This document shows positions 30,562-38,420 of a DNA stretch of 39,666 nucleotides, piece by piece. The translations under genes and the position numbers were made by a program. Origin of the DNA: Muribaculaceae bacterium (GTDB lineage: Bacteria > Bacteroidota > Bacteroidia > Bacteroidales > Muribaculaceae); contig JAFTDD010000016.1 of NCBI GenBank assembly GCA_017454355.1, positions 1 to 39,666 on the forward strand, given 5' to 3'. The notes beneath the pieces are model-generated. The model was not told where the DNA came from and did not search any database. It was given only the letters and a program-made list of their open reading frames with translations. The number at the start of each line of letters is the position of its first letter. Within the stretch, counting starts at the first letter, position 1.

Positions 30562-30614
30562 GGGGACGGTTCTTCTGTTTCACGACTTGTCGCTGAAACA
30601 GAAGAACCGTCCCC
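30562..30614 (-). terminator. Perfect 21-base hairpin behind the SH3 gene
   Basis: Arms 30562-30582 and 30594-30614 (core ACGGTTCTTCTGTTTCA) are exact reverse complements with an 11-base loop. It begins five bases past the SH3 gene stop on the minus strand and is the last structure of that transcript. No T tract follows, so RNA protection is as likely as termination. The gap 30448-30619 holds this and the copy of family B. Confidence 0.55.
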
Positions 30615-30619
30615 GTGTT

Positions 30620-31228
30620 TCACTGCGCCGGTGTGGCGTATTGCTTGCTGATGTAGGCGGTGAGGCCGTTGAAAGTGACTTTATAGAAGTCTCCCTTCAT
30701 CCCGGTACATTCGAGTTTCTGCCCTTTGGCGGGGTGCAGGTTGTTGCCCTTGGCGTCTTGCAGGGCGGGACTCTTGAGCGAGGCGCCGCTACGCAGTCTC
30801 ACGTTGGTGCCCGTGACGATGACGGCCTTTGGTGCCACGGTTGGCGTTGCCGAGGGGGCGTCGGCCTGTCGCCCGGCCTTGCCGGGACGCGGCGCGGCCT
30901 GGGCGGGCGCGGCCTGCGGCTTGGACGAGGGTTGTCCGGCGGCGTTGCCGCGCACTCGGCGCGAGAACTGCTTGCTGATATACAGCGTCTGGCCCTTATA
31001 GTTCACTTGGAAGAAGTCGCCGCTCTCGCCGGTCAGGTCGAGCATGGCTCCCTTGGCGGGATAGACGGGTTTACCCTTGGCATCGCTATAGATCTTGCCT
31101 TGGAGCGATGGAGACTGGCGCAGGCGCACGTTGGAGCCCGTCACTTCAACAAAATCGCCGGCCACGGCAGCCACGGCGACCATCGCGGCGGCAATGAGAG
31201 CCGCCATTCTCTTGATCATTGTTGCCAT
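30620..31228 (-). CDS. Secreted protein with two bacterial SH3 domains
   Basis: 202 residues. A signal peptide (KRMAALIAAAMVAVAAVAG) is followed by two SH3b repeats of about 65 residues (VEVTGSNVRLRQSPSLQGK ... LYISKQF and VIVTGTNVRLRSGASLKSP ... AYISKQY) joined by an Ala/Pro/Gln-rich linker. SH3b domains bind peptidoglycan or peptides in the envelope; no catalytic domain is attached. ATG 31228 fits a promoter 44 bases upstream; a Met three codons later is equally possible. A long open frame extends upstream past this start into the next gene and is not coding. Confidence 0.83.
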   Translation of the reverse strand: MATMIKRMAALIAAAMVAVAAVAGDFVEVTGSNVRLRQSPSLQGKIYSDAKGKPVYPAKGAMLDLTGESGDFFQVNYKGQTLYISKQFSRRVRGNAAGQPSSKPQAAPAQAAPRPGKAGRQADAPSATPTVAPKAVIVTGTNVRLRSGASLKSPALQDAKGNNLHPAKGQKLECTGMKGDFYKVTFNGLTAYISKQYATPAQ

Positions 31229-31271
31229 TGTAGTGAGTAGTTGAGTTGTAACTATATTGGATTCTGTGTAA

Positions 31272-31303
31272 CAAAAGTAGTGTTTTTTGTTCAAAGAGCC
31301 AAA
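31272..31303 (-). promoter_or_regulatory. Promoter of the SH3 gene
   Basis: On the minus strand TTTG (31300-31303), 20 bases, then TACTTTTG (31272-31279). Full consensus match; the leader to ATG 31228 is about 36 bases. Confidence 0.7.
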
Positions 31304-31335
31304 TGCTATCGCGTTTTTTTGTGTCGCGACAGTTT

Positions 31336-32415
31336 CTACACGAGGTCGCCGTAAGTGTTGCGCACCTCGTTGACATACTGGCGCAGCCGCTGCTCGTCGC
31401 TCTTGGGGATGATGAGCAGCGCGTCGGGCGTGTCGGCGATGATATAGTCGTCGATGCCACTTGCCACTAGAACTTTGTGTCCCTTGATGGCAATCACGTT
31501 GCGATGGCAGTCTTGCAGGAGCACACGGCTGTTTTGCACCACATTGCCGTCGCGCCCTTTGGGCGACACGTCGTAGAGCGCTCCCCATGTGCCCAGGTCG
31601 CTCCAGCCGAAGTCCACCTGTTGCACACACACTCCGGCGGCCTTCTCCATCACAGCGTAGTCGATAGAGATGTTGGGGCAGCGCTCGTAGGCGGTGTTGA
31701 TAAACTCCTGCTCGCGTGGCGAGGCCATCAGTTCGAGGCCGTCGTCCATCACCGCGGCAATCTCCGGCGCATGGGTGCGCATGGCGTTGATGATGGCCGT
31801 TGCACTCCAGAAGAACATGCCGCTATTCCAAAGGAACTCTCCGCTGTCGAGGAAGACCCGTGCCAGTTGCTCATCGGGCTTCTCGGTGAACGTTTTTACT
31901 GTGGAGAAAGCGCCCTCGATGGGTGTGCCGCGTTGAATGTAGCCGTAGCCGGTCTCGGGGCGTGATGGTTTGATGCCAAGGGTGAGCAGCGACGAGTTGT
32001 GTCGCTCGACAAAGTCAAACGAGTCGCGCACTGCTTGTGCATACTCGTCGGTGCGGATGATGAGGTGGTCGCTGGGAGCCACCATGATGGAAGCCTGCGG
32101 GTTGCGCGCGGCGATGTGCCAAGCGGCCCATGCGATGCAAGGCGCGGTGTTGCGGCGTGCCGGCTCAAGCAGTATCTGGTCGCTTGAGAGTTCCGGCAAC
32201 TGCTCGGCAATCACCTCGGCATAGCGGCTATTGGTCATCAAGATGATGTTCTCCACGGGCACGATGCCGCGCAGGCGAGCCACGGTCATCTGTAGCAGCG
32301 AACTGCCGGTGCCAAAGAAGTCGATAAACTGCTTGGGCTTTGCCTCGCGGCTAAAAGGCCAGAAGCGGCTGCCCACGCCACCACACATTATCACGCAATA
32401 CCGGTTGTTGTCCAT
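31336..32415 (-). CDS. Mannose-1-phosphate guanylyltransferase
   Basis: 359 residues. It makes GDP-mannose from GTP and mannose 1-phosphate for surface glycans. The N-terminal signature CGGVGSRFWPFSREAKPKQF binds the nucleotide; EPARRNTAPCIAWAA, VAPSDHLI, FTEKPD, FLWNSGMFFW and VDFGWSDLGTW are family marks. It is the single-domain form without the phosphomannose isomerase part found in longer ManC/CpsB proteins. No other GDP-mannose genes adjoin it. A family A hairpin lies in the 206-base gap upstream (32416-32621), which has TTAGTCG heptamers beside the start codon. Confidence 0.94.
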   Translation of the reverse strand: MDNNRYCVIMCGGVGSRFWPFSREAKPKQFIDFFGTGSSLLQMTVARLRGIVPVENIILMTNSRYAEVIAEQLPELSSDQILLEPARRNTAPCIAWAAWHIAARNPQASIMVAPSDHLIIRTDEYAQAVRDSFDFVERHNSSLLTLGIKPSRPETGYGYIQRGTPIEGAFSTVKTFTEKPDEQLARVFLDSGEFLWNSGMFFWSATAIINAMRTHAPEIAAVMDDGLELMASPREQEFINTAYERCPNISIDYAVMEKAAGVCVQQVDFGWSDLGTWGALYDVSPKGRDGNVVQNSRVLLQDCHRNVIAIKGHKVLVASGIDDYIIADTPDALLIIPKSDEQRLRQYVNEVRNTYGDLV

Positions 32416-32442
32416 GTTAGTCGTTAGTCATTAGGAGCGGGG

Positions 32443-32461
32443 GCAGCCACGAGGTGGCTGC
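32443..32461. repeat. Hairpin family A, copy 2
   Basis: GCAGCCAC-GAG-GTGGCTGC, the same stem as at 6374-6392. In both places TTAG-type heptamers flank it. Confidence 0.65.
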
Positions 32462-32578
32462 ACACCGAACGTTGTTAGTTGTTAATGGGTACTCTTCATT
32501 ATTTAACGGATAGAGGCACTGAATATTGTTGAGACAAATTTTCTTGTGGCAAAGCGAGGATATTCCGAAAATTTGCCG

Positions 32579-32586
32579 TAAATTTG
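32579..32586 (+). promoter_or_regulatory. Probable -7 promoter element for dnaX
   Basis: TAAATTTG, an exact TAnnTTTG, 35 bases before ATG 32622. No TTTG at the usual upstream distance. Confidence 0.4.
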
Positions 32587-32621
32587 CATTTCTATAATTG
32601 TACATTCTGAATTATCAAACT

Positions 32622-34379
32622 ATGAGTGACAATAACTATATCGTGTCGGCGCGCAAGTATCGCCCTTCCACGTTTGCCAGCGTGGTTGGCCAGCAGTCGC
32701 TGACCCACACCCTCAAGACGGCGATTGCCAGCGGCCGGTTGGCTCACGCCTACCTCTTCTGTGGGCCGCGTGGCGTGGGAAAGACAACATGCGCCCGCAT
32801 CTTTGCCAAGACAATCAACTGCGAGCACCCCACGCCTGATGGCGAGGCCTGCAACGAGTGCGCCTCATGCCAGGCGTTCGCCACCCAGCAGAGTTACAAC
32901 ATCACCGAGTTGGACGCCGCGAGCAACAACTCGGTGGAGGATATCCGCAATATAACCGACCAGGTGCGCATCCCGCCGCAAGGTGGCCGTTACCGCGTTT
33001 TCATCATCGACGAGGTGCACATGCTCTCCAACCAAGCCTTCAACGCCTTCCTCAAGACGCTGGAGGAGCCGCCGGAGTATGCCATCTTTATCCTCGCCAC
33101 CACCGAGAAGCAGAAGGTTATACCCACCATCCTCTCTCGATGCCAAATCTATGACTTCGCGCGCATCACCGTGCCCGACATCGTGGCGCAACTGCAGCGC
33201 ATCGCCGCCGACCAGGGCGTGGAGGCCGCTCCCGAGGCTCTCAACGTGATTGCCCAAAAGGCCGATGGCGCCATGCGCGACGCGCTGTCGATTTTCGACC
33301 AGGTGGTGGCCAGCACCGAGGGGCACATCACCTATCAGAACACGATAGCCAACCTGAATGTGCTCGACTATGACTACTACTTCAGGCTGGTGGACACGTT
33401 TGTGGCCGGTGACGTGCCGCAGGCTTTGCTGATATATAAAGAGGTGCGTGACAAAGGCTTCGACTCGTTGTTTTTCATCAATGGTCTGGCGGCCCACTTG
33501 CGCAACCTGATGGTGTCGCAAACGCCTGCCACGCGCGTGCTGCTGGAGATGGACGAGCAGGTGAGCGCCCGCTATGTGGAGCAGGCGGCCGCCGTGAGCG
33601 CCGGTTTCCTCTACCGCGCCGTGGACCTGTGCTGCACATGCGACCTCAACTACCGTGAGGCCACCAGCAAGCAATTGCTTGTTGAACTCACCCTGGTAAA
33701 GTTGTGTCAAATCCTTAAGCCCCAGGAGGCGAAACGCGAGGCGACACCCATTCAACCCGTTGCCGCCGCCCCTCAACCCACCGCTCCTCAACCGGCTGCC
33801 GCGCAAACTGCCGCCGCGCCCGTCCGTCAGAGTGTGGCGCGCACCGTCGCGCCACAACCATCGGCCGCCGCACCGACACCTGCCGCCGCGCCACAGTCGG
33901 CCGCGCCACAGCCAAGGTCGGCCGCCAGCCGCCGCCGACCGGTCGCCGCGGGACAGAGCGCGGCGGGTGCCGCCGCAACACAATCGGCGCCTGCCGCACA
34001 AGGCGACACCGTCAGGCGCGAGCCGTTCACCGACGACCAACTCGCCGTCGCGTGGCAGGATTATATCAAGGCTCACCCCAGCGAACACGTCATCATCAGC
34101 GCCATGCAGATGGCCACACCCGTCAAGATTGGTGACAATCAATACAGTGTGGCTGTGGCTAACGTTATGCAACAAAACTTTATGAACGACAGTAAGCACA
34201 AGTGGCTCAGTTCGCTGCGCGACGCCCTGCGCAACGATATGCTCGCTATCGACGTCACCGTTGCCGAGAGCGCGCCGGAGCCCGCCATCCTATCGCCTCG
34301 CGAACTCGCCAACGACATGGCGCAGCGACTGCCACAGTTCCGCGCTCTGGTCGATGACTTTGGCCTGCGACTCTCCTAA
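32622..34379 (+). CDS. dnaX: DNA polymerase III subunit gamma/tau
   Basis: 585 residues. The clamp-loader ATPase: SARKYRPSTFASVVGQ, Walker A GPRGVGKTT (near 46-54), zinc-site Cys in NCEHPTPDGEACNECASC, Walker B IIDEVHMLS, and the sensor TTEKQKVIPTILSRC. Domain III follows to about residue 370, then a linker of about 90 residues rich in Ala, Pro and Gln, then a C-terminal domain (QDYIKAHPSEHVIISAM). This domain binds the polymerase in tau. ATG 32622 is preferred over one at 32598 because the family starts near NNYIVSARKYRP. No slippery A-AAA-AAG site for a shorter gamma form is visible. Confidence 0.95.
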   Translation: MSDNNYIVSARKYRPSTFASVVGQQSLTHTLKTAIASGRLAHAYLFCGPRGVGKTTCARIFAKTINCEHPTPDGEACNECASCQAFATQQSYNITELDAASNNSVEDIRNITDQVRIPPQGGRYRVFIIDEVHMLSNQAFNAFLKTLEEPPEYAIFILATTEKQKVIPTILSRCQIYDFARITVPDIVAQLQRIAADQGVEAAPEALNVIAQKADGAMRDALSIFDQVVASTEGHITYQNTIANLNVLDYDYYFRLVDTFVAGDVPQALLIYKEVRDKGFDSLFFINGLAAHLRNLMVSQTPATRVLLEMDEQVSARYVEQAAAVSAGFLYRAVDLCCTCDLNYREATSKQLLVELTLVKLCQILKPQEAKREATPIQPVAAAPQPTAPQPAAAQTAAAPVRQSVARTVAPQPSAAAPTPAAAPQSAAPQPRSAASRRRPVAAGQSAAGAAATQSAPAAQGDTVRREPFTDDQLAVAWQDYIKAHPSEHVIISAMQMATPVKIGDNQYSVAVANVMQQNFMNDSKHKWLSSLRDALRNDMLAIDVTVAESAPEPAILSPRELANDMAQRLPQFRALVDDFGLRLS

Positions 34380-34425
34380 CCAACGAGATAAATTATCTAC
34401 CTCTCTAAAATTACCGAAAATAAAG

Positions 34426-34476
34426 TTATCTCGTAAATTATCGTGAGTATATTCAAGGTTGCGGAATTTAGGCTAA
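34426..34476 (+). repeat. Dispersed 51-base repeat, copy 2
   Basis: Partner of 393-443, with 7 differences. It lies about 47 bases past the dnaX stop. TTATCTCGT at its start pairs with ACGAGATAA at 34383-34391. Two AACGAATAACTAA words (14-base period) follow before the lemA ATG. Confidence 0.6.
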
Positions 34477-34516
34477 AAACGAATAACTAAAAACGAATAA
34501 CTAAATACAAAAAACG

Positions 34517-35107
34517 ATGAAGAAATTATTTATTGCGATTATCGTTATCGCCGTGGTCGTTTTGGGTCTCTTCTCTTGGGGTAAGGGCGTCTACAACGGC
34601 TTTGTGCAACAACAAGAGAGCGTTGAGGCGGCATGGTCGCAAGTCGAAAACGACTATCAGCGTCGCGCCGATCTTGTGCCTAACCTTGTGGCTACCGTCA
34701 AGGGCTACGCTGAACATGAGCGCGAGACGCTCGAGGCGGTGCTCGCCGCGCGTGCCAGCGCCACACAAATCAAGGTGGACGCCGACGACCTCACTCCCGA
34801 GAAACTGCAGCAGTTCCAGCAAGTCCAAGGCGAACTGGGTGCCGCGCTGGGACGACTGATTGCCGTGCAGGAGAACTATCCTGACCTCAAGGCAAACCAA
34901 AACTTCCTGCAACTGCAAGAGCAACTCGAGAGCACCGAGAATCGCATCACCGTGTCGCGCCGCGACTTCAATGCCGCCGCTCAGACCTACAACACTGCCA
35001 TCCGCACCTTCCCGCAGAACATCTTCGCGGGTCTGTTCGGCTTTGAGCGCAAGCCCTACTTCGAGGCTGCTGCCGGCGCGCAGACGGCTCCCAAAGTGGA
35101 ATTCTAA
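34517..35107 (+). CDS. lemA: LemA-family membrane protein
   Basis: 196 residues. An N-terminal membrane segment (LFIAIIVIAVVVLGLFSWG) is followed by a long helical domain: YNGFVQQQESVEAAWSQVEN, RRADLVPNLVATVKGYAEHE and NRITVSRRDFNAAAQTYN, all typical of LemA. LemA proteins sit in the envelope with unknown biochemical role and are commonly encoded beside TPM-domain proteins, as here: two follow on the same strand. A mosaic palindrome (35113-35336) separates it from them. Confidence 0.93.
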   Translation: MKKLFIAIIVIAVVVLGLFSWGKGVYNGFVQQQESVEAAWSQVENDYQRRADLVPNLVATVKGYAEHERETLEAVLAARASATQIKVDADDLTPEKLQQFQQVQGELGAALGRLIAVQENYPDLKANQNFLQLQEQLESTENRITVSRRDFNAAAQTYNTAIRTFPQNIFAGLFGFERKPYFEAAAGAQTAPKVEF

Positions 35108-35112
35108 TGTTT

Positions 35113-35336
35113 AGGGGTTGAGCGTTGAGGGGTTGAGCGGTTGAGCGTTGAGCGTTGAAGGGTTGAGCGGTTGAGCCTCGCGCTAGCGCGCTCGGGGATA
35201 AATGAAGAGCCTCACCTTAGCGCAGCCGCTCACGGCAACAAATCATTTCTTCCCATTTGCTATCGCAAATGGCTCAACCCCTCAACCTCTCAACCCCTCA
35301 ACGCTCAACCTCTCAACTACTCAACCACTCAACGCA
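35113..35336. repeat. Mosaic palindrome (GTTGAG/CTCAAC), element 3
   Basis: GTTGAGC units on the left, an arm with GCCTCGCGCTAGCGCGCTCG, a spacer, an opposing arm with CCATTTGCTATCGCAAATGG, then CTCAACC units. It joins one arm type of element 2 to the other arm type of element 1 and lacks the TGTAGGG core. It ends at the start codon of the next gene. Open frame through it before 35337 is not coding. Confidence 0.8.
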
Positions 35337-35801
35337 ATGGTTCATCATCAACAGGTTTTTGACGCGCTGCTACCGCCCGAGCAGCGCCATCGCATCGCCG
35401 ACGCAATAACGGCGGCCGAACGGTTGACGTCGGGCGAAATCTGTGTCCATGCAACGCCTCACTGCGGTGACAACGTGATGGACGCCGCAGCGCGCACCTT
35501 TGACCGCTTGAAACTATACTGCACCGAGCGGCGTAATGCCGTGCTGATTTATGTGGTTTATATCGACCGCAAACTCGCCGTGCTTGGCGACAGCGGCATT
35601 AACGACGTGGTGCCTGACGGCTATTGGGACGATATTGTGGCTCGATTGAGCGAGGCGCTTGCCGACGGCCGCGCCGCCGACGGCCTGTGTGAGGCAATCA
35701 ATGATATCGGCCGCAAACTCGCCGCTTTCTTTCCGGCCAACCGCAATGACGTTAACGAGTTATCCAACGACGTGACTTATAGCGATGAAGAGTATGACTG
35801 A
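35337..35801 (+). CDS. TPM-domain protein, no signal peptide
   Basis: 154 residues of the TPM (TLP18.3/Psb32/MOLO-1) family: RHRIADAITAAERLTSGEI, then RNAVLIYVVYIDRKLAVLGD and the helical end IGRKLAAFFPAN. No signal peptide or membrane segment, so it is the short cytoplasmic form usually found with LemA and a second TPM protein. Start ATG 35337 follows the CTCAAC repeats; an open reading frame extends upstream through the palindrome from 35202 but its residues (such as QPLNPSTLNLSTTQPLN) are repeat-encoded. It overlaps the next gene by 17 bases. Confidence 0.86.
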   Translation: MVHHQQVFDALLPPEQRHRIADAITAAERLTSGEICVHATPHCGDNVMDAAARTFDRLKLYCTERRNAVLIYVVYIDRKLAVLGDSGINDVVPDGYWDDIVARLSEALADGRAADGLCEAINDIGRKLAAFFPANRNDVNELSNDVTYSDEEYD

Positions 35802-36648
35802 CCGCCTGGTGGCACTATGGCTCGCCGCATTGCTGCTGGTGATGGCGACAACTGTTACTGCCTGCGGCAGTGAAGAGTCAGGCAATCTTCCTGCCCGGAC
35901 AACGAGCGGCCTGCCGGCACGTCCCGACCCGCCACGCTTGGTCAACGATCTGGCCGATGTGCTGGGCGACACCGACGCGATGGAGGACACCCTCGAGGCT
36001 CTCGCACGCGACACCGGCAACCAGATTGTCGTGGTCACCGTCACCGACCTGCTCGGCCTTGACCCGTGGGACTACGCCCTGCAACTGGGACGCGAATGGG
36101 GAGTGGGGCAGAAGGACAAAAACAACGGCGTGGTCGTCCTCATCAAGCCCAAGACAAGCCGGAGCAAAGGCCGCGCTTACATCGCCGTGGGCTACGGCCT
36201 CGAGGGCGCTATCCCCGATGCTGTGGCAACGCGCATCGTCAATAGCGAGATGATACCCCACTTCAAGCGTGACGACTATCACGGTGGCGCGCAGGCCGCC
36301 ATTGACGTGCTTGTGCCGCTGGCGCGCGGCGAGTATGGCCCGGATGCCTACACCGGCCGCTTATCTGCAGAGGAAGACGATGACGACGTCATTCTGGCAG
36401 TGGCCATTTTCCTCATGATTTTCGGTTTTGTGATGGTTTTCGGCGGTGCGGCAATGATTTCGGACGATGATGACTTCCGCTCCGGCGGCGGCTCGGCCAC
36501 ATGGGGCGGCCCAATCATCTTTGGCGGCGGGGGGCGCTCGTCATCTTCATCGTCGTGGAGTGGCGGCTCCTCATCATGGGGCGGCGGTGGCTTCGGCGGC
36601 TTCGGCGGCGGCTCATTCGGCGGCGGCGGTGGCGGCGGCAGTTGGTAG
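35785..36648 (+). CDS. TPM-domain membrane protein with Gly/Ser-rich tail
   Basis: 287 residues. A hydrophobic N-terminus (LVALWLAALLLVMATTVTAC) could be a lipoprotein signal with a Cys near residue 27. The TPM domain spans about 50-190 (LVNDLADVLG, NQIVVVTVTDLLGLDPWDYA, NNGVVVLIKPK, AVGYGLEGAIPD). A membrane segment (ILAVAIFLMIFGFVMVFGG) and a tail made mostly of Gly, Ser and Phe follow. This is the usual YgcG-like layout next to lemA. It probably works with LemA and the shorter TPM protein at the membrane; activity unknown. Confidence 0.9.
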   Translation: MKSMTDRLVALWLAALLLVMATTVTACGSEESGNLPARTTSGLPARPDPPRLVNDLADVLGDTDAMEDTLEALARDTGNQIVVVTVTDLLGLDPWDYALQLGREWGVGQKDKNNGVVVLIKPKTSRSKGRAYIAVGYGLEGAIPDAVATRIVNSEMIPHFKRDDYHGGAQAAIDVLVPLARGEYGPDAYTGRLSAEEDDDDVILAVAIFLMIFGFVMVFGGAAMISDDDDFRSGGGSATWGGPIIFGGGGRSSSSSSWSGGSSSWGGGGFGGFGGGSFGGGGGGGSW

Positions 36649-36655
36649 GTATAAT

Positions 36656-36721
36656 AAAAAGTTGACCGTTGACCGTAAAGGCAACGCACGGTAAACGGTC
36701 GACGATAAACGGTAAACTTTT
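36656..36721. repeat. GTTGACC/ACGGTAA heptamer inverted repeat
   Basis: AAAAGTT at the left end pairs with AACTTTT at the right, and GACCGTT with AACGGTC inside. Both halves have a 7-base rhythm (GTTGACC, ACGGTAA). Same design as 8732-8795. It starts soon after the TPM gene stop and leads into nadB. Confidence 0.6.
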
Positions 36722-36734
36722 CAAAAAACGACTA

Positions 36735-38327
36735 ATGACTAAACAATACGACTATCTGATTATCGGCAGCGGCGTGGCCGGCATGAGTTTCGCCCTCAAA
36801 GTGGCCCACACGGGCACCGTGGCGCTCATCTGCAAGAGCACGCTCGATATTGCAAACACCGACTTGGCGCAGGGTGGCGTGGCAAGCGTGACCAACCTGG
36901 CGGTAGATGATTTTGACCAACACATCCACGACACGATGGTGGCCGGCGACTGGCTTAGCGACCCGGCGGCCGTGCGCAAGGTTGTCACCGAGGCGCCGGC
37001 CCAAATCAAGCAACTGCTCGAATGGGGAGTAGAGTTTGACCGCAACGAGCAAGGCGACTTTGACCTGCACCGCGAGGGCGGGCACTCGCAGTTCCGCATC
37101 CTGCATCACGCCGACAACACCGGCCACGAGATCCAGCAGTCGCTTGTTGCCGCCGTGCGTGCCAATCCCAATATAGACATCTTTGAGAACCACTTTGCCG
37201 TGGAGATTATCACGCAGCACCATTTGGGTAAAATCGTCACCCGCCGCACGCGCGACATCGAGTGCTACGGCGCCTACGTGCTCGACCAGGAGAGCGGCCG
37301 CGTCGACACATTCTTGTCGCGTGTGACGCTGATGGCCACCGGCGGCATCGGCAGTGTTTACCACACCACCACCAATCCGCTGATTGCCACCGGCGACGGC
37401 ATCGCGATGGTTTACCGCGCCAAAGGCACCGTGCAGGACATGGAGTTTGTCCAATTCCACCCCACGGCCCTCTACCACCCCGGCGACCGCCCGGCCTTCC
37501 TTATCACCGAGGCCATGCGCGGCTATGGCGCCGTGCTGCGCAACCTTGCCGGCGAGGAATTTATGCACAAATATGACCCGCGCCTGTCGCTCGCGCCGCG
37601 CGACATCGTGGCTCGCGCCATCGATAGCGAGATGAAGCAGCGCGGCGAGGACCACGTCTACCTTGACGTGACCCATAAGGACGCCGAGCAGACGCGCCAC
37701 CACTTCCCCAATATCTACCGTCACTGTCTGGAACTGGGCATCGACATCACCAAGGACTACATCCCCGTGGTGCCGGCAGCCCACTACCTGTGTGGCGGCA
37801 TCAAGGTGGACTTGAACGCGTGCTCGTCAATCAAGCGGCTGTATGCCGTGGGCGAGTGCTCATGCACCGGCCTGCACGGCGGCAACCGATTGGCCAGCAA
37901 CTCGCTCATCGAGGCCGTCGTGTATGCCGACGCGGCCGCGCGCCACGCCATCGAGCATCATCAGCACTACGACTTCCGCCACGATGTGCCCGATTGGAAT
38001 GATGAGGGTACCGTCCACAACGAGGAAATGGTGCTCATCAGTCAAAGCGAAAAGGAGGTGGGCGACATCATGAGCGCATACGTGGGCATCGTGCGCAGCA
38101 ACCTGCGTCTGGACCGCGCCTGGAACCGTCTCGATATTCTCTACGAGGAGACCGAGAAACTGTTCAAGGAGAGCAAGGTGAGCCGACGCATCTGCGAGTT
38201 GCGCAACATCATCAACGTGGGCTATCTGATTATGCGCCAGGCCAAAGAGCGTAAGGAAAGCCGCGGCCTCCACTACACTGTCGACTATCCGCCGGCACCC
38301 AAGCAGCCCAGCGACCTGAAATTTTAA
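36735..38327 (+). CDS. nadB: L-aspartate oxidase
   Basis: 530 residues. An FAD enzyme of the cytoplasm that oxidises aspartate to iminoaspartate, the first step of NAD synthesis; NadA (11353) uses the product. YLIIGSGVAGMSFAL is the FAD-binding loop, DLAQGGVA the second site, HREGGHSQFRILH contains catalytic-region residues, EFVQFHPTALY, SLAPRDIVARAID and GGNRLASNSLIEAVVYA are family marks. ATG 36735 lies within ACTAATGACTAA heptamers; it gives the usual N-terminus, unlike an in-frame ATG at 36669 in the repeat. nadC is absent nearby. Confidence 0.95.
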   Translation: MTKQYDYLIIGSGVAGMSFALKVAHTGTVALICKSTLDIANTDLAQGGVASVTNLAVDDFDQHIHDTMVAGDWLSDPAAVRKVVTEAPAQIKQLLEWGVEFDRNEQGDFDLHREGGHSQFRILHHADNTGHEIQQSLVAAVRANPNIDIFENHFAVEIITQHHLGKIVTRRTRDIECYGAYVLDQESGRVDTFLSRVTLMATGGIGSVYHTTTNPLIATGDGIAMVYRAKGTVQDMEFVQFHPTALYHPGDRPAFLITEAMRGYGAVLRNLAGEEFMHKYDPRLSLAPRDIVARAIDSEMKQRGEDHVYLDVTHKDAEQTRHHFPNIYRHCLELGIDITKDYIPVVPAAHYLCGGIKVDLNACSSIKRLYAVGECSCTGLHGGNRLASNSLIEAVVYADAAARHAIEHHQHYDFRHDVPDWNDEGTVHNEEMVLISQSEKEVGDIMSAYVGIVRSNLRLDRAWNRLDILYEETEKLFKESKVSRRICELRNIINVGYLIMRQAKERKESRGLHYTVDYPPAPKQPSDLKF

Positions 38328-38371
38328 TACATTTTAATAGCAGAGTGCAATTATCATGCACCGGTTCCCGG

Positions 38372-38379
38372 TAATTTTG
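38372..38379 (+). promoter_or_regulatory. Probable -7 promoter element for recA
   Basis: TAATTTTG, an exact TAnnTTTG, 41 bases before ATG 38421. No clear TTTG upstream. CCGG-TTC-CCGG lies just before it (38361-38371), a small palindrome that might be a regulator site. Confidence 0.45.
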
Positions 38380-38420
38380 CTGCAGAAAACGAAATTACAA
38401 ACTTAATAACATTATAAACA

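Noticed and set aside
30620-31630. SH3 protein starting at 31630
   Set aside because: The extra 134 codons lie over the guanylyltransferase gene, cross a good promoter at 31272-31303 and would bury the signal peptide.
33700-34050. Programmed frameshift in dnaX giving a short gamma form
   Set aside because: No slippery A-rich heptamer in the linker region; the frame is continuous.
32865-34199. Long open frame (444 codons) antisense to dnaX
   Set aside because: It mirrors the GC-rich codons of dnaX, has His/Val/Gly-rich composition with no motif, and dnaX is certain on the other strand.
36732-37784. Long open frame (350 codons) antisense to nadB
   Set aside because: Shadow of nadB; no recognisable domain or start context.
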